In this document: positions 25,841-34,499 of the stretch, piece by piece | Position numbering within the stretch: position 1 is the first letter of the stretch | How the letters are laid out: each line of letters opens with the position of its first letter | Notes under the pieces: generated by a model | Told to the model about the DNA's origin: nothing | Seen by the model: only the letters and a program-made list of their open reading frames with translations | Database searches by the model: none | Position numbers and translations under genes: made by a program | Origin: Tieghemiomyces parasiticus | Taxonomy: Eukaryota > Kickxellomycota > Dimargaritomycetes > Dimargaritales > Dimargaritaceae | Assembly (NCBI GenBank): GCA_027575765.1 | Contig: JANBPT010000460.1 | Location: 1 to 34,652, forward strand | Length of the DNA: 34,652 nt | Reading direction: 5' to 3'

Positions 25841-26479
25841 AATCAAGCGTAAAGAGTAAAACGAGTAAAGGGACAACGACTGAAATAGGAACCGAGAATT
25901 CTCAGGTCACGTCTCTATAATCGACCGGGACTTGGATTCCTTTAGTATTGGCACCGCTGGTATCGTTTGATCCTTTGCGCTATACGATCGTAGGGTGAAA
26001 GAAGGTGAGAACATTTATGGGCGCTACATTGGGCAATAGGGGCGGGACTGAGTGGGGGTCCTGCGGTTGCTTGATTCATAGGGTGAAAACAAGAGGGGAA
26101 GATTTCTGCTAAAAGAGAATAACGTGGACGGGACGGATAAAAGTGATATAGGGTTAAAATCAGCCAACCGCGCTGGCTATGGCACAGTGATGCTACAAGG
26201 TGGCAGCCACTATGCCTCGGTGGAAGATGAATTCACCAACGGTTTTCCTGTGCGATGGGCTGAGTGACCTCAAAGTATACCGTGGTGTCCATCAGCGACC
26301 TAACATCAATCGGGGGGACCGTTGGGTGAAGTAGGTTTGCCGTGAGTGGTGAAAAGGGTCCACCCAAGGATAGTGAGTACTATTCATTGTTGAGCAATAC
26401 ATTGTGAAGGCGACGAAACGGAGAGAGTGTGAGAGGGGGAGCTAAATGGGTGGGTGACTTCTTGGCCACAAAGGAGATG

Positions 26480-26522
26480 TTGGCAGCTGTACAGTTCCTC
26501 TATTAGGTGGCACAGCTGCCAA
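26480..26522. repeat. Perfect 11-bp inverted repeat (hairpin)
   Basis: TTGGCAGCTGT (26480-26490) and ACAGCTGCCAA (26512-26522) are exact reverse complements, 21 nt apart. No adjacent T run or gene gives it an obvious role; it may be the end of a small palindromic element. Confidence 0.6.
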
Positions 26523-26798
26523 TGAGACTGACAAGGGAGCCTCAAATATCTGGCCCGCTCCTTTATGAGGGAGGCCAGCGCCATTTGATAGCCCTTAAAG
26601 CACCAATAAATTTACTATAGGTTTCAACCAAGTCTATATTGTAGTTTCCATGCTCTAATCGTTTTTGTGATTTTTTTGGAAAAAATTTCTAAGCTTTCAT
26701 AATGCTAAAAAGTGTGAGAAAAATTATAAAGCAGACCAAGATATGACGGCCGGCCCCGCTTACAAAAGAACTCCTATGGTATTATAGGACGTTGAAGA

Positions 26799-27008
26799 TT
26801 ATACATTCAGGGCTGAGGTTTCCAAATCTGCAACGCAAATGGAAATTGGATAACCATTGACTGAGTCATCTAACACATGAAGTCCATAATGTGCAACAAT
26901 AAACAAGCCTAAGATAATATTGGTACTAGATTTTACTAATGGGATAGTGCCAGCGGATGGCACTATGGGACAGAAATTGGGAATAAGCTCCTGGGCCCTG
27001 TGTTGCAT
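26799..27008 (-). CDS. Weak candidate small ORF, hypothetical
   Basis: This 69-codon frame starts at ATG 27008 (minus), with a TATATAAG (complement of 27021-27028) just upstream. The translation has a smooth hydrophobic/polar pattern (STNIILGLFIVAHYGLHVLDD), which faintly recalls the end of a retropepsin-like domain in retroelements (ILG-x-x-x-x-x-x-x-G pattern), but this is weak. The TATA is too close to the ATG for a normal leader. It is possibly a decayed element fragment. Confidence 0.2.
   Translation of the reverse strand: MQHRAQELIPNFCPIVPSAGTIPLVKSSTNIILGLFIVAHYGLHVLDDSVNGYPISICVADLETSALNV
26944..26966. repeat. 9-bp inverted repeat with 5-nt loop
   Basis: ATAGTGCCA, GCGGA, TGGCACTAT: a perfect hairpin of 9 bp, flanked by GGG on both sides so the pairing cannot extend. 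It lies within the weak ORF at 26799-27008 and its role is unknown. Confidence 0.6.
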
Positions 27009-27634
27009 ACTTGGGCCCGGCTTATATACTATGACTATAATAAAGGATTAACGCTAATTGGTGGAGGGCCTGGCTGGCCCCCCATCTCTTCCGGGCCTCT
27101 CCCAGAGGTCGCCCGGTCTCTTTTCTTTTGTTTCTTTAGATAGTTGTATAGGCGCGGCCTATTCCAGCTCCTCAAAGCGACAAGCCGTGCTTGGCTTTAC
27201 AATCTGTGAAGCGTAGTTTGGCAATAGTAAATTTAATAAAGAATAGTACCCCAAGGCAGGGTTGGTAAAACACTCCCCGAGCTTAGAGGTGCTGGAGCTC
27301 AGGCTATAAATAATAATTCTGAATCCTCAATAAAGTTGTAGCCTGGCTGGCCACTCCCAGGTTTGCCATTTCGCCTATTGGCCCTTCCAGGTATGAAACA
27401 TAATAAATCGAAAAGTTGTAGAACAATAGGTTGTCTAGGTCATGGGACATTTAGACCATCAGCTGGTGGGAAATCTGCCGGTGGTGCATAATTGACTTGT
27501 TTCCATTCCCAAGGCCTCAGTCTTTTACCCTGGTCCTTGTAGTCAACTCCATTTGGTATCATTGACCTTATGTAATAGAGTCGACCCTCAGGAATCTTCA
27601 GGAGCGCAAATACCTATCTGGACTCCACAAATCA

Positions 27635-27750
27635 GTTGCGACCATATGCCGGAGTTAGCACCGTATCCCGTTAGATCTGCGAAGTTAAGGCCCAGTCAGC
27701 CGATTTAGTACTAAGGTGGGTGACCACTTGGGAATAGTCGGTGTCGCAAC
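27635..27750 (+). rRNA. 5S ribosomal RNA
   Basis: The 116-nt sequence has the eukaryotic 5S layout. The 5' GTTGCGACCATA pairs through 8 bases with the 3' end GTCGCAAC (helix I). The sequence CCCGTTAGATCTGCGAAGTTAAG matches helix III/loop and box A of the internal promoter, and TTAGTACTAAGGTGGGTGACCACTTGGGAAT (27705-27735) matches the box C region and helix V. A run of seven T follows directly. It is slightly short compared with the usual 118-121 nt and has some unusual bases in the middle, so it may be a diverged copy. A single copy between protein genes implies dispersed 5S genes in this genome. Confidence 0.88.
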
Positions 27751-27757
27751 TTTTTTT
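27751..27757 (+). terminator. RNA polymerase III terminator of 5S rRNA
   Basis: TTTTTTT follows the last base of the helix I partner of the 5S gene directly, the normal Pol III stop. Confidence 0.8.
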
Positions 27758-28066
27758 AAGCACAGGGGGGAGATCCCTTTTATAATGGCAAACTTGTTAT
27801 GGAATGCCACCTTGTTGTTATCCTTTATTGGAGCTTTCGGTTTCCATTTTCGCCTACTTTGGTTAGCCTCAGTCGATAATGAAAGCTTCGGGTAAAGAGC
27901 TCTACATCCTTGTACTCTATTGACGAATGCCCCTGCAGACAAACGACCTGCCTCTTTTCCATTCGTTTCGGCGTCATCCTACTCATTCTCCGAACCCTTT
28001 CACTACATGGTATTTCACCTCTGCTTATTTTTTTTTACGCCGTATCTATTAACCTGAAGCAACACT
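27758..28066 (+). promoter_or_regulatory. Upstream region of SPC19
   Basis: About 310 nt between the 5S gene and the SPC19 ATG, CT/T-rich in the last 150 nt (probable leader). No clear TATA box and no other gene are visible. Confidence 0.35.
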
Positions 28067-28994
28067 ATGGTTCACCGCCAACTAGCGGAATGTGTTGCGT
28101 CGTTATCAGCCTGTGAACGTTCCCTTGGCCAGACCCTTGAATCCCTTCGCGATGTGACTTCCGATTTCCAACGTACCCGGGTACTCATGCATCAGACAAA
28201 GGTTAGGCAGTATACACAGAATAACCTGGTCTACCTGATGACGTACATTCCAGGGCGCAGACCCATCAGTTGCTTCTCTCTTAGGTTTGGTAAGAACCGA
28301 CAGTATCGTATCAGCTCACCTTACACTTTCCACTTTGCAACTCTGCCACTTCGCCAACACCGAACACCGTAGCATGCCGAATATGTACTGGATAGCTCAT
28401 CAGAAGACCGAGAGGTTCTGCTTAACGAACGAATGATCCCGTCGCTCCGGCGGCAAATAGAGTGGCTCGAGGATGCCCTCCCGGCTATGGTGGATTACCA
28501 TGCTGAGCTTGAGAAACTGGTAAGTCATCACTGGCCAGCTGGATGGCTTTGCCTACAATGGGCATCAATCGAAGCATAGTGGATTTTCCTTCACCCACAA
28601 CAAGAGCCGATTAAACGCTGCCCTCACGCTTGCACTCACCTCTCCCATCCTCGAATTCGCTAGGTGGAAGAACGACTATCCTACTCACTTGGTGCTGAAT
28701 CTCAAGAGGAAACGATTCAGCGCCTCAAGCACCAGATTGCCGCCTCCGAGGCAGCACTGGCAGACGAGAAGCAAAATCTCGAGTTTCTGGACCAGGAGAT
28801 CGCACAGAAGGCAAGTCGGATTGCCGCTTGGGCCTAAGCGAGGAGTTGAAGGCCGGACCGAGGCAGGCCGAAGTTTGGTTCGACTGGGCGTGGCCCCGGT
28901 TTCTAACGCTCCGACCTCCCTCCTTTCGATTATCACCACATCCTATTCCGTATATCAGGAACATTTATTAGAAAATAGTCAACGAGGGCCGTGA
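28067..28994 (+). CDS. SPC19: Spc19, subunit of the DASH/Dam1 kinetochore complex (4 exons)
   Basis: Assembled by eye: exon 1 28067-28201, exon 2 28373-28519, exon 3 28664-28810, exon 4 28959-28994. All introns (171, 144, 148 nt) are phase 0. Borders are GTTAGG...GTAG, GTAAGT...TAG and a GC donor GCAAGT...CAG. The product is 154 aa, close to yeast Spc19. The N-terminal part (ECVASLSACERSLGQTLESL, VTSDFQRTRVLMHQTK) joined to exon 2 (HAEYVLDSS ... LLNERMIPSLRRQIEWLEDAL) has the Spc19 family pattern, including the TKH-x-E-x-V junction across intron 1. Exon 3 is a coiled coil (ETIQRLKHQIAASEAALADE). The DASH ring couples kinetochores to spindle microtubules and is restricted to fungi. If intron 3 is retained, the reading ends nine codons later at TAA 28838-28840. 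Confidence 0.83.
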
Positions 28995-29030
28995 CCTGCA
29001 CCTTCCCAACGTAAAGACTGAGCAGCAGTC

Positions 29031-29036
29031 AATAAA
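29031..29036 (+). terminator. Probable polyadenylation signal of SPC19
   Basis: AATAAA lies 36 nt after the predicted SPC19 stop, which supports the four-exon model ending at 28994. Confidence 0.65.
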
Positions 29037-30908
29037 GACTTTTCGAGTGCTTTATTTGGTAAACTCTCATAACCCTCAAGTTGGAAATTTTGAGCCGCTG
29101 CTGCGCTCATTACATCGTAAGGCGCGACCAATTCGGCTGGGAAGATCGATTTGGCACATCCATTCCCTCGCCCTCCCCCTACGAGAGGTTTTTTTCTGAC
29201 CTTTATTTGACGAGCATGACCAAACTGGAATAATCCTTAGTGGGGGCAGGCAAAGGGACAAGTATTTTTCCCTTCGCCAACTTTGACTGAGGCCCTCTCC
29301 CCCCCCCTGGGCCTCGCAATGACCCCCCTTCTTTACCTCTCCCTCAGTACATTTTCTGGGACATGGCAGTAGAGCCCTTGGCGTGACACCACAGCATGGT
29401 TTATGGACAACATTAGGTGTTGGCAACTCTCAGAAAAATGGCCAATTAGCCCACCCCTCCGAGGTAGCTAAAAATGGCACAAGTGACTGTTCTTGACTTG
29501 GCCGTCGTAAGCCCTGGAATCTATCAGTACTTTGGAGGTTAGGTGTTGTCCTCTAGGACTGGTTTTTGCGCCGCATGTATCTCTTACACTCGGCCATCAC
29601 GGGGCTGATTTGGACCAACATAACTGATCTACAGACCTCATTTACCGTGGTTGACCTAAGGCGGCTTATCGCCAAGTTGGGATCTTAAATGTCTCTCTTA
29701 ACTAGATGAGGACTCCTGCCGTCTAATAATCTACAGCCCAATGCTAAGCGATACGGTATGGGCCTCAGCTGTCCTAACGGCCACAGCTTTTGTCATTTCC
29801 TCGGGACCGGCTCGCTATTGCCTCCGTAGTTGAAAGGTCGTAGTGAGGGCTATATTTCGACTTCCCTACGCGTCCTTAAGCAGATGGGTCGGGTACATTA
29901 TTCGTTCATGCGCCTGAAGTCAGCTCCAAGCTCCAGCCTGTTGATACCTGCAGAGATGAGTGGGTACGAGAATTATGTTTCCGGAAGCGTTAAGTCCGCC
30001 AATGCCGCTCCTTGAAGCCGGACAGACACACTTGGCCACTATATATAACATGATTCGGACGTGGCCCGCCCCACCCGACAGTCGTTACTAACTGATCCAG
30101 TGTAAGCCACCTTCAAGTTCACATCCACACACATTGTTTTGGCCGTGCCGGCTGTTGCGCCGCCTGTCTTGGTGCATTGCCGGGCCCGTATTAACCAGCT
30201 AATGAGGGAACCTGCCACCGTCGTGAGAGCAGGGATCCGTTTTCAGGGGTAGAATAAGGAAACCTCGTAAGTAAATGTTAAAGACGTCGGCTAATGTTGA
30301 CACCCGTGTCACTTTCCAGGTGGCGTTTAGTTTAGAGTGAAAAGGTGCGGAATCCGGTAGATGAAACATGTCAAAGGGGCTGGCGCTTAGCAGTAGCGGA
30401 ATTGACGCTTAAACCGGTGCCGAGTATGCCATCGCCATCAACACAGCACCATCGCCTAGAAATCCCCATCCCAAGCGGAAGTGGAGGGCAACCCAGATAA
30501 TTCAATTGTGTGTGTTTTTTTACACGGCGATCGGCCCACGTCCAGCCACACTGTGTCTGCCCTGGTCCTACGCGGCCGTATGCAGTCGGCCTCGCGTATT
30601 ACCGCTTGGCATTTCTAACTTGGCCCCTGGATCGGCCGTGAAGCGCAATCCCGACCTGTCTGGCCAGTGTAGTTGCCTAACAGGTGGTTCTTTCCCTTGT
30701 GCCGCCTCCTTTTAATACCCATCGGGCAATGTGGCCAGCCCCTCAGGTTGAAAACGGTGCACTTTTCCTTAGCCACCTTTACTTTTCTGGTTTGCTCCAC
30801 CGGCTTTCGCATGCGCTGCATGCCGCCGCTCCCACCTGCCTCTCCCTTCATTGATTAGATGTCCAACCCGGGTTGAGTCCCGGCTTGCTTCAAACCCGAC
30901 CGTGAGGG

Positions 30909-30914
30909 TATAAA
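30909..30914 (+). promoter_or_regulatory. TATA box, probable promoter of the 7TM-RGS gene
   Basis: TATAAA in GAGGGTATAAAGGACAC lies about 250 nt upstream of the receptor ATG and is followed by CT-rich sequence, as in a transcribed leader. Confidence 0.4.
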
Positions 30915-31165
30915 GGACACCTTTGCCGAGCTTGATGCGAGGTCGCGTGCTTCTTGTAGTCTTCTTCTCCTGCTCCCATCCTATTGCTCTACCTTGTACG
31001 ATTCCGAAATCCTGGCCCCAGTATCTATAATATATTTCCAACGACCAATTTCCCATACACACTCTACTGGGGCACATTAAACCTTACTTGTCCCCGATGG
31101 TTCAAACCCGTAAGGCGTTTTTGTAACTAGACTCCCGCTCCTCACCGTTGCCATCCATAGCCACC

Positions 31166-33244
31166 ATGACGCCCTCCATTGTCTTCGCTTGGGTAACGGG
31201 CGTCTTGATGATTTTCGTGGCCATCACGTCGGCCTGCTTTTTCTACCTTTCACGTAAGAGCCAAAAACTGATACTGCGATCGTGGCGACTCATGGCCGTC
31301 CAGGTGGTCAATACGTTCATTACGCTGGGCATGTTCATTGGCATGCTGGCCGTCCCTAGCGGTCAGTATCCGTGCTTTATCATGTGGTGGACCTTTAACT
31401 TGTGTATGACGGTTTTCCTCGCCAATCTAGTGACCCGCAGCCTCCGGCTGATACAGATGATGTCTGCAAGTCGCGCCAAGCTACATATGAAGCGCAATTA
31501 CCGGCAGTCCCAAGCCGCTCTGCTCCGCACAGCGGTCGGCACTTTTGGCGACGAGCTAAACCCCCACCCATCCGTGGCGGCCATGGCCCAAAACCAGGAT
31601 ATGGTCCCTACACCGGGTGGGTGCGGTCCCGGCAAGGCTATTTCGGTCGTCACTGAGGATACCACGGCCGGCACGGGACCCTCCGCGTCCGCCATGCTCC
31701 TGGACCGTACCCCTAGTGTCGAGTCCGGTCTCCCCAGGAAGTCCAATACCCCTGGATGTACCCTTAGCGACGTGTGCGGCCTGGTAGCCGCGTTCCGACG
31801 CTGGGCTGGCGCAACACTTCTCCGCTCTTGGTTCACGGGCCGCGGCGGAGTCCTATGGCTCACCGCACCGCCACACCTGCTGTTCGTGCTGTACATCCTC
31901 ATGATCCAGATTACCGACCAGGACTTAAGCCTCGACCCGATCAACTATAGTTGCCCTATTAACTGGCCCTATATGATCTCGTTCGGCTGGCTCGCCGTTC
32001 ACATCTATATAGTGTTCCCGTTCCTTGCCGTCCTGCTCTGGGGAATTGAGGATGCCTACGGAATTTTCAGCGACCTCATCATCGCCTCCTTGGCCATGGG
32101 CGCGGGGTTCTTCATGTATATCCTTTGGCTGTTCCCGCTCAACCACCTGAAAAGAGAGTTCCCTAGTATCGTTTGGTTGATAATGGCGGTCGTCATTATT
32201 CACACAACGTCGGTTGTCCTTCCAACCATCACAGTACTGCGTTCTCAGCGGCCCATATCTTTCGCAGGGCCGCCGCTCCTCCCCACCGCCGAGACCTATT
32301 TCTATCAGCGGTACAGTTCTCCGCACTGGCGGGAGTTCATTGGCGTTTTGGCCTCCCCTCAGGGCCTGGCCCGGCTGCGCCAGTTATCAACCAAATGCCT
32401 TAATTCCGAGCTCATTATCTTTCTGGAGGAGTATCAGGAGCTCAAGGAGCTGGTGGCCACGGTATACCCGATCCCATCACCCACGACGTTCCCATCACCG
32501 CCTTCGACTCTGGAATCCTACACTGGCATGGCTCCCTCGCCCGCCAGTAGGGAGCCCGCGCGGCTTCCCATTCTACAGCAGCTGGGCTGGGCCAAGACTG
32601 GCGGCCGGCGGTGGTCCTTTCGAATCGCAGCCGGGGCTATGGGCACCGGGTTGGCCGGTTCCCCGGGTGACTACGCTAGGGATAATTCCTTGCCGCTTAC
32701 ACCGGTCCTCCAGGACGTCGCACCCTACGCCCCTATACCGACCCAGACCGAAGGCATGATGGGCATTTATGTCAACTTTGCCGAAACTTGGCGGCTCTAT
32801 GTACCTGCCGCCCAGTCGGCTATGGCCGCGGCGCACAGTACCACGAGTACCAGTGCTGGTCGCCTCAGCAGTAGCGGTCACCGCCACTCGAGCGGTTGTG
32901 TCATGGACCTCTACCCTATCCGTGATCACTCGTTCCTGTGCCTCTCGTACCAAATGTTTTACCAGCGCTTCGTGGCTAAGGGTTCCGCGTTGAGCGTGGC
33001 GCTACCTCGTGAGGTCGTGGACACTGTGGAGGAGTTGCTGCTGCGCGGGGATTACTCGCTCGATATGTTCGACCCCGTGTGGTGCGTGATTCTCCGCGAT
33101 GTGTATACCAAGATTTACTTTGAAACCACCATCACCCGACCGGCGTCCCTGCGGAGCTCTACCTTTTGGGTTACCGGATCCCGGTGGAAGTGGCGGCGCA
33201 CCAGGTCGCCCACGTACCCGGGGGACGAGTCGGTGTTTCACTAA
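31166..33244 (+). CDS. Seven-transmembrane protein with C-terminal RGS domain (GPCR/RGS)
   Basis: The ATG at 31166 (ATAGCCACCATGA) gives 692 residues; the frame six codons further upstream begins with TTG and is not used. Seven hydrophobic segments are visible at about 6-28, 42-63, 69-96, 229-252, 267-294, 303-325 and 332-355. Between TM3 and TM4 is a loop of about 130 residues, Lys/Arg-rich at first, then Ser/Pro/Gly-rich. WGIEDAYGIFSDL after TM5 resembles the conserved D-A/V-Y-G-I motif of fungal 7TM-RGS proteins. An RGS box starts at 387 (HWREFIGVLASPQGLARLRQ, then SELIIFLEEYQEL) and resumes at 584 (DHSFLCLSYQMFYQRFVAKG ... FDPVWCVILRDVYTKIYFE). About 150 residues rich in Pro/Ser/Gly split the two halves. 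The likely role is sensing an outside signal and speeding GTP hydrolysis on a G-alpha subunit. The ligand is unknown. Confidence 0.87.
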   Translation: MTPSIVFAWVTGVLMIFVAITSACFFYLSRKSQKLILRSWRLMAVQVVNTFITLGMFIGMLAVPSGQYPCFIMWWTFNLCMTVFLANLVTRSLRLIQMMSASRAKLHMKRNYRQSQAALLRTAVGTFGDELNPHPSVAAMAQNQDMVPTPGGCGPGKAISVVTEDTTAGTGPSASAMLLDRTPSVESGLPRKSNTPGCTLSDVCGLVAAFRRWAGATLLRSWFTGRGGVLWLTAPPHLLFVLYILMIQITDQDLSLDPINYSCPINWPYMISFGWLAVHIYIVFPFLAVLLWGIEDAYGIFSDLIIASLAMGAGFFMYILWLFPLNHLKREFPSIVWLIMAVVIIHTTSVVLPTITVLRSQRPISFAGPPLLPTAETYFYQRYSSPHWREFIGVLASPQGLARLRQLSTKCLNSELIIFLEEYQELKELVATVYPIPSPTTFPSPPSTLESYTGMAPSPASREPARLPILQQLGWAKTGGRRWSFRIAAGAMGTGLAGSPGDYARDNSLPLTPVLQDVAPYAPIPTQTEGMMGIYVNFAETWRLYVPAAQSAMAAAHSTTSTSAGRLSSSGHRHSSGCVMDLYPIRDHSFLCLSYQMFYQRFVAKGSALSVALPREVVDTVEELLLRGDYSLDMFDPVWCVILRDVYTKIYFETTITRPASLRSSTFWVTGSRWKWRRTRSPTYPGDESVFH

Positions 33245-33633
33245 TCATTTAGTGACCTACCGATGGGCTATCGCCAGACCGTTCCCGTTTGCAATAGCAC
33301 ACAGTAGGGGCATTTACCTTCGATACTGTCCCGCGGCTTGATACGTTCGTTTGAGAGCTATGTGTGGAAGAAAAAAGAATAAAAGTGGCCAGAGCGCGAA
33401 GGGCTACCAGTACGCGTCGATTACCATTAGACTCCCCTTACGTCGGGCCGTATGGGCCAGTTAGCTACTATCTACCTGGCAGTCGGAATGTGTCACCACC
33501 TTGTCCATCCCAATTTCAAGCCAGCATCCCTGTCTCTCTTCTCCACAACTTGCTAGGCCATCTTTTTGTACTGGTTCATCATTCCATCCGTTCGTATTGC
33601 ATACTAGTTTCATAATTAGGCAAATCTGTAACC
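33245..33633 (+). other. Intergenic: receptor 3' region and SRP14 promoter
   Basis: About 390 nt. An AATAAA at 33378-33383 (134 nt after the receptor stop) is the probable poly(A) signal. The rest is the SRP14 upstream region, with CT-rich sequence near 33510-33600. No gene was found. Confidence 0.4.
33378..33383 (+). terminator. Probable polyadenylation signal of the 7TM-RGS gene
   Basis: AATAAA in an A-rich context (AAAAAAGAATAAAAG), 134 nt after the stop. Confidence 0.55.
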
Positions 33634-34385
33634 ATGCTCGTCGATAACTCTGGCGTGAGTACTCTGTATCCAAATTAAGGTGCCGACGCCTCCCTTCGCA
33701 TCCAGTCCGTCGTCGTGTGGCGCCGGAGGGGCTGAGGCATTATACCAGACCGGGCCACTTAAACCACTCGGCCCAAACCGGCCTGCCTCCTCACTAACGC
33801 ATTACCAAGCATACATCCTAATACCCCCCGCCTCACTACCAGTTCCTGAGCGGCCTCGAGCGGTTACTCCGCAAGTCCAACAAAGACAGCAGTACGGTAA
33901 CCGTCACCACCAAGCGCTGTAAGTGATCACTTGCTAAAGTGAAGGCCTACGAGAACACTTGCCAACTTGTTTAAAGTGACCATCGCCAACCATGGCGTGC
34001 TCCAACTCCCCTTCGGGTAACTTATGCCTTGCCTCTTTCCCTCCATTATGTCCATACGCTAGTCGATTCCGAGGTTCGACGCCAGCGTGGCCCCATGGAG
34101 AGACGCACCGCCCCGCCCTCCCTCCAGCCCCGCTCTGACGCTCTGGCCGCCGTCCCGGGCAACGAACAGAGCCACCCGCTACTAATCCGGGCCGTCCGCG
34201 GGGACAAGAAATTGTCCACCCAGGTCGCGGCGGCCGACTACGAGGCGTTCCAGGCCAAGTACCTCTACCTACTCCGCCAGCAGCTGACAGGACTACAACA
34301 GGCTAAGAAGCGCAAGATCGAGGCTTCTACGCACGCAAAGTCGGTAGCTTACAAGAAGCCGTCCGTCAGGAAGGCTCCGAACTAG
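33634..34385 (+). CDS. SRP14: SRP14, signal recognition particle 14 kDa subunit (3 exons)
   Basis: Assembled by eye: exon 1 33634-33654 (MLVDNSG), intron 33655-33842 (GTGAGT...CAG, CTAAC branch-like site), exon 2 33843-33918, intron 33919-34062 (GTAAGT...CTAG), exon 3 34063-34385. The phases agree (0, then 1) and the spliced length is 420 nt, giving 139 aa, near the size of human and yeast SRP14. Exon 2 reads FLSGLERLLRKSNKDSSTVT then VTTKR, and the second junction restores KRFD, the family's K-R/K-Y/F-D. Exon 3 carries LLIRAVRGDKKLSTQV and FQAKYLYLLRQQLTGL, then a Lys/Arg-rich tail. SRP14 binds the Alu domain of SRP RNA (with SRP9/SRP21 or as a homodimer) and pauses translation during targeting to the ER. 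The seven-codon first exon is easily missed. Confidence 0.9.
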
Positions 34386-34499
34386 TGGTTTTGACCAAAG
34401 CTCTAGACTCGGTAGCAAATGTTAAAAGCTAGCTAGGCGCCTTTTACGAGAGATATATATATATATATAAATATATATTGTACCAACGAGATATAAACC
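34386..34499. other. Convergent 3' intergenic region with an AT microsatellite
   Basis: 114 nt lie between the stops of SRP14 and the minus-strand gene at the window edge. An (AT)n tract at 34453-34478 takes up part of it, and two complementary AT-rich arms could form a cruciform. Confidence 0.6.

Larger units (their letters stand above)
24604..27634. other. Gene-poor region between Nup50-like and 5S rRNA
   Basis: It holds the Nup50-like polyadenylation signal, repeat copy B (25395-25840), two hairpin-forming inverted repeats (26480-26522, 26944-26966) and one weak small ORF (26799-27008), all listed separately. The part from about 26600 to 27400 is AT-richer, with several AATAAA-like strings. 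No gene with convincing codon use was found. Confidence 0.4.
28995..31165. other. Gene-poor region between SPC19 and the 7TM-RGS gene
   Basis: No gene was found with confidence. The SPC19 polyadenylation signal (29031-29036) and a TATA box (30909-30914) are listed separately. Frames at 29076-29426, 30615-30851 and 30769-31077 (minus) and 29830-30015 and 30506-30715 (plus) have unbiased codons and no recognisable motifs. The 200 nt before the receptor are C/T-rich, as expected for a leader. Confidence 0.4.

Noticed and set aside
29076..29426. 116-codon minus frame, and an overlapping minus frame with an AAAAQNFQLEGY stretch, downstream of SPC19
   Set aside because: Neither has a proper start with matching codon bias; both overlap the SPC19 3' region antisense and contain Cys/Arg-rich low-information sequence.
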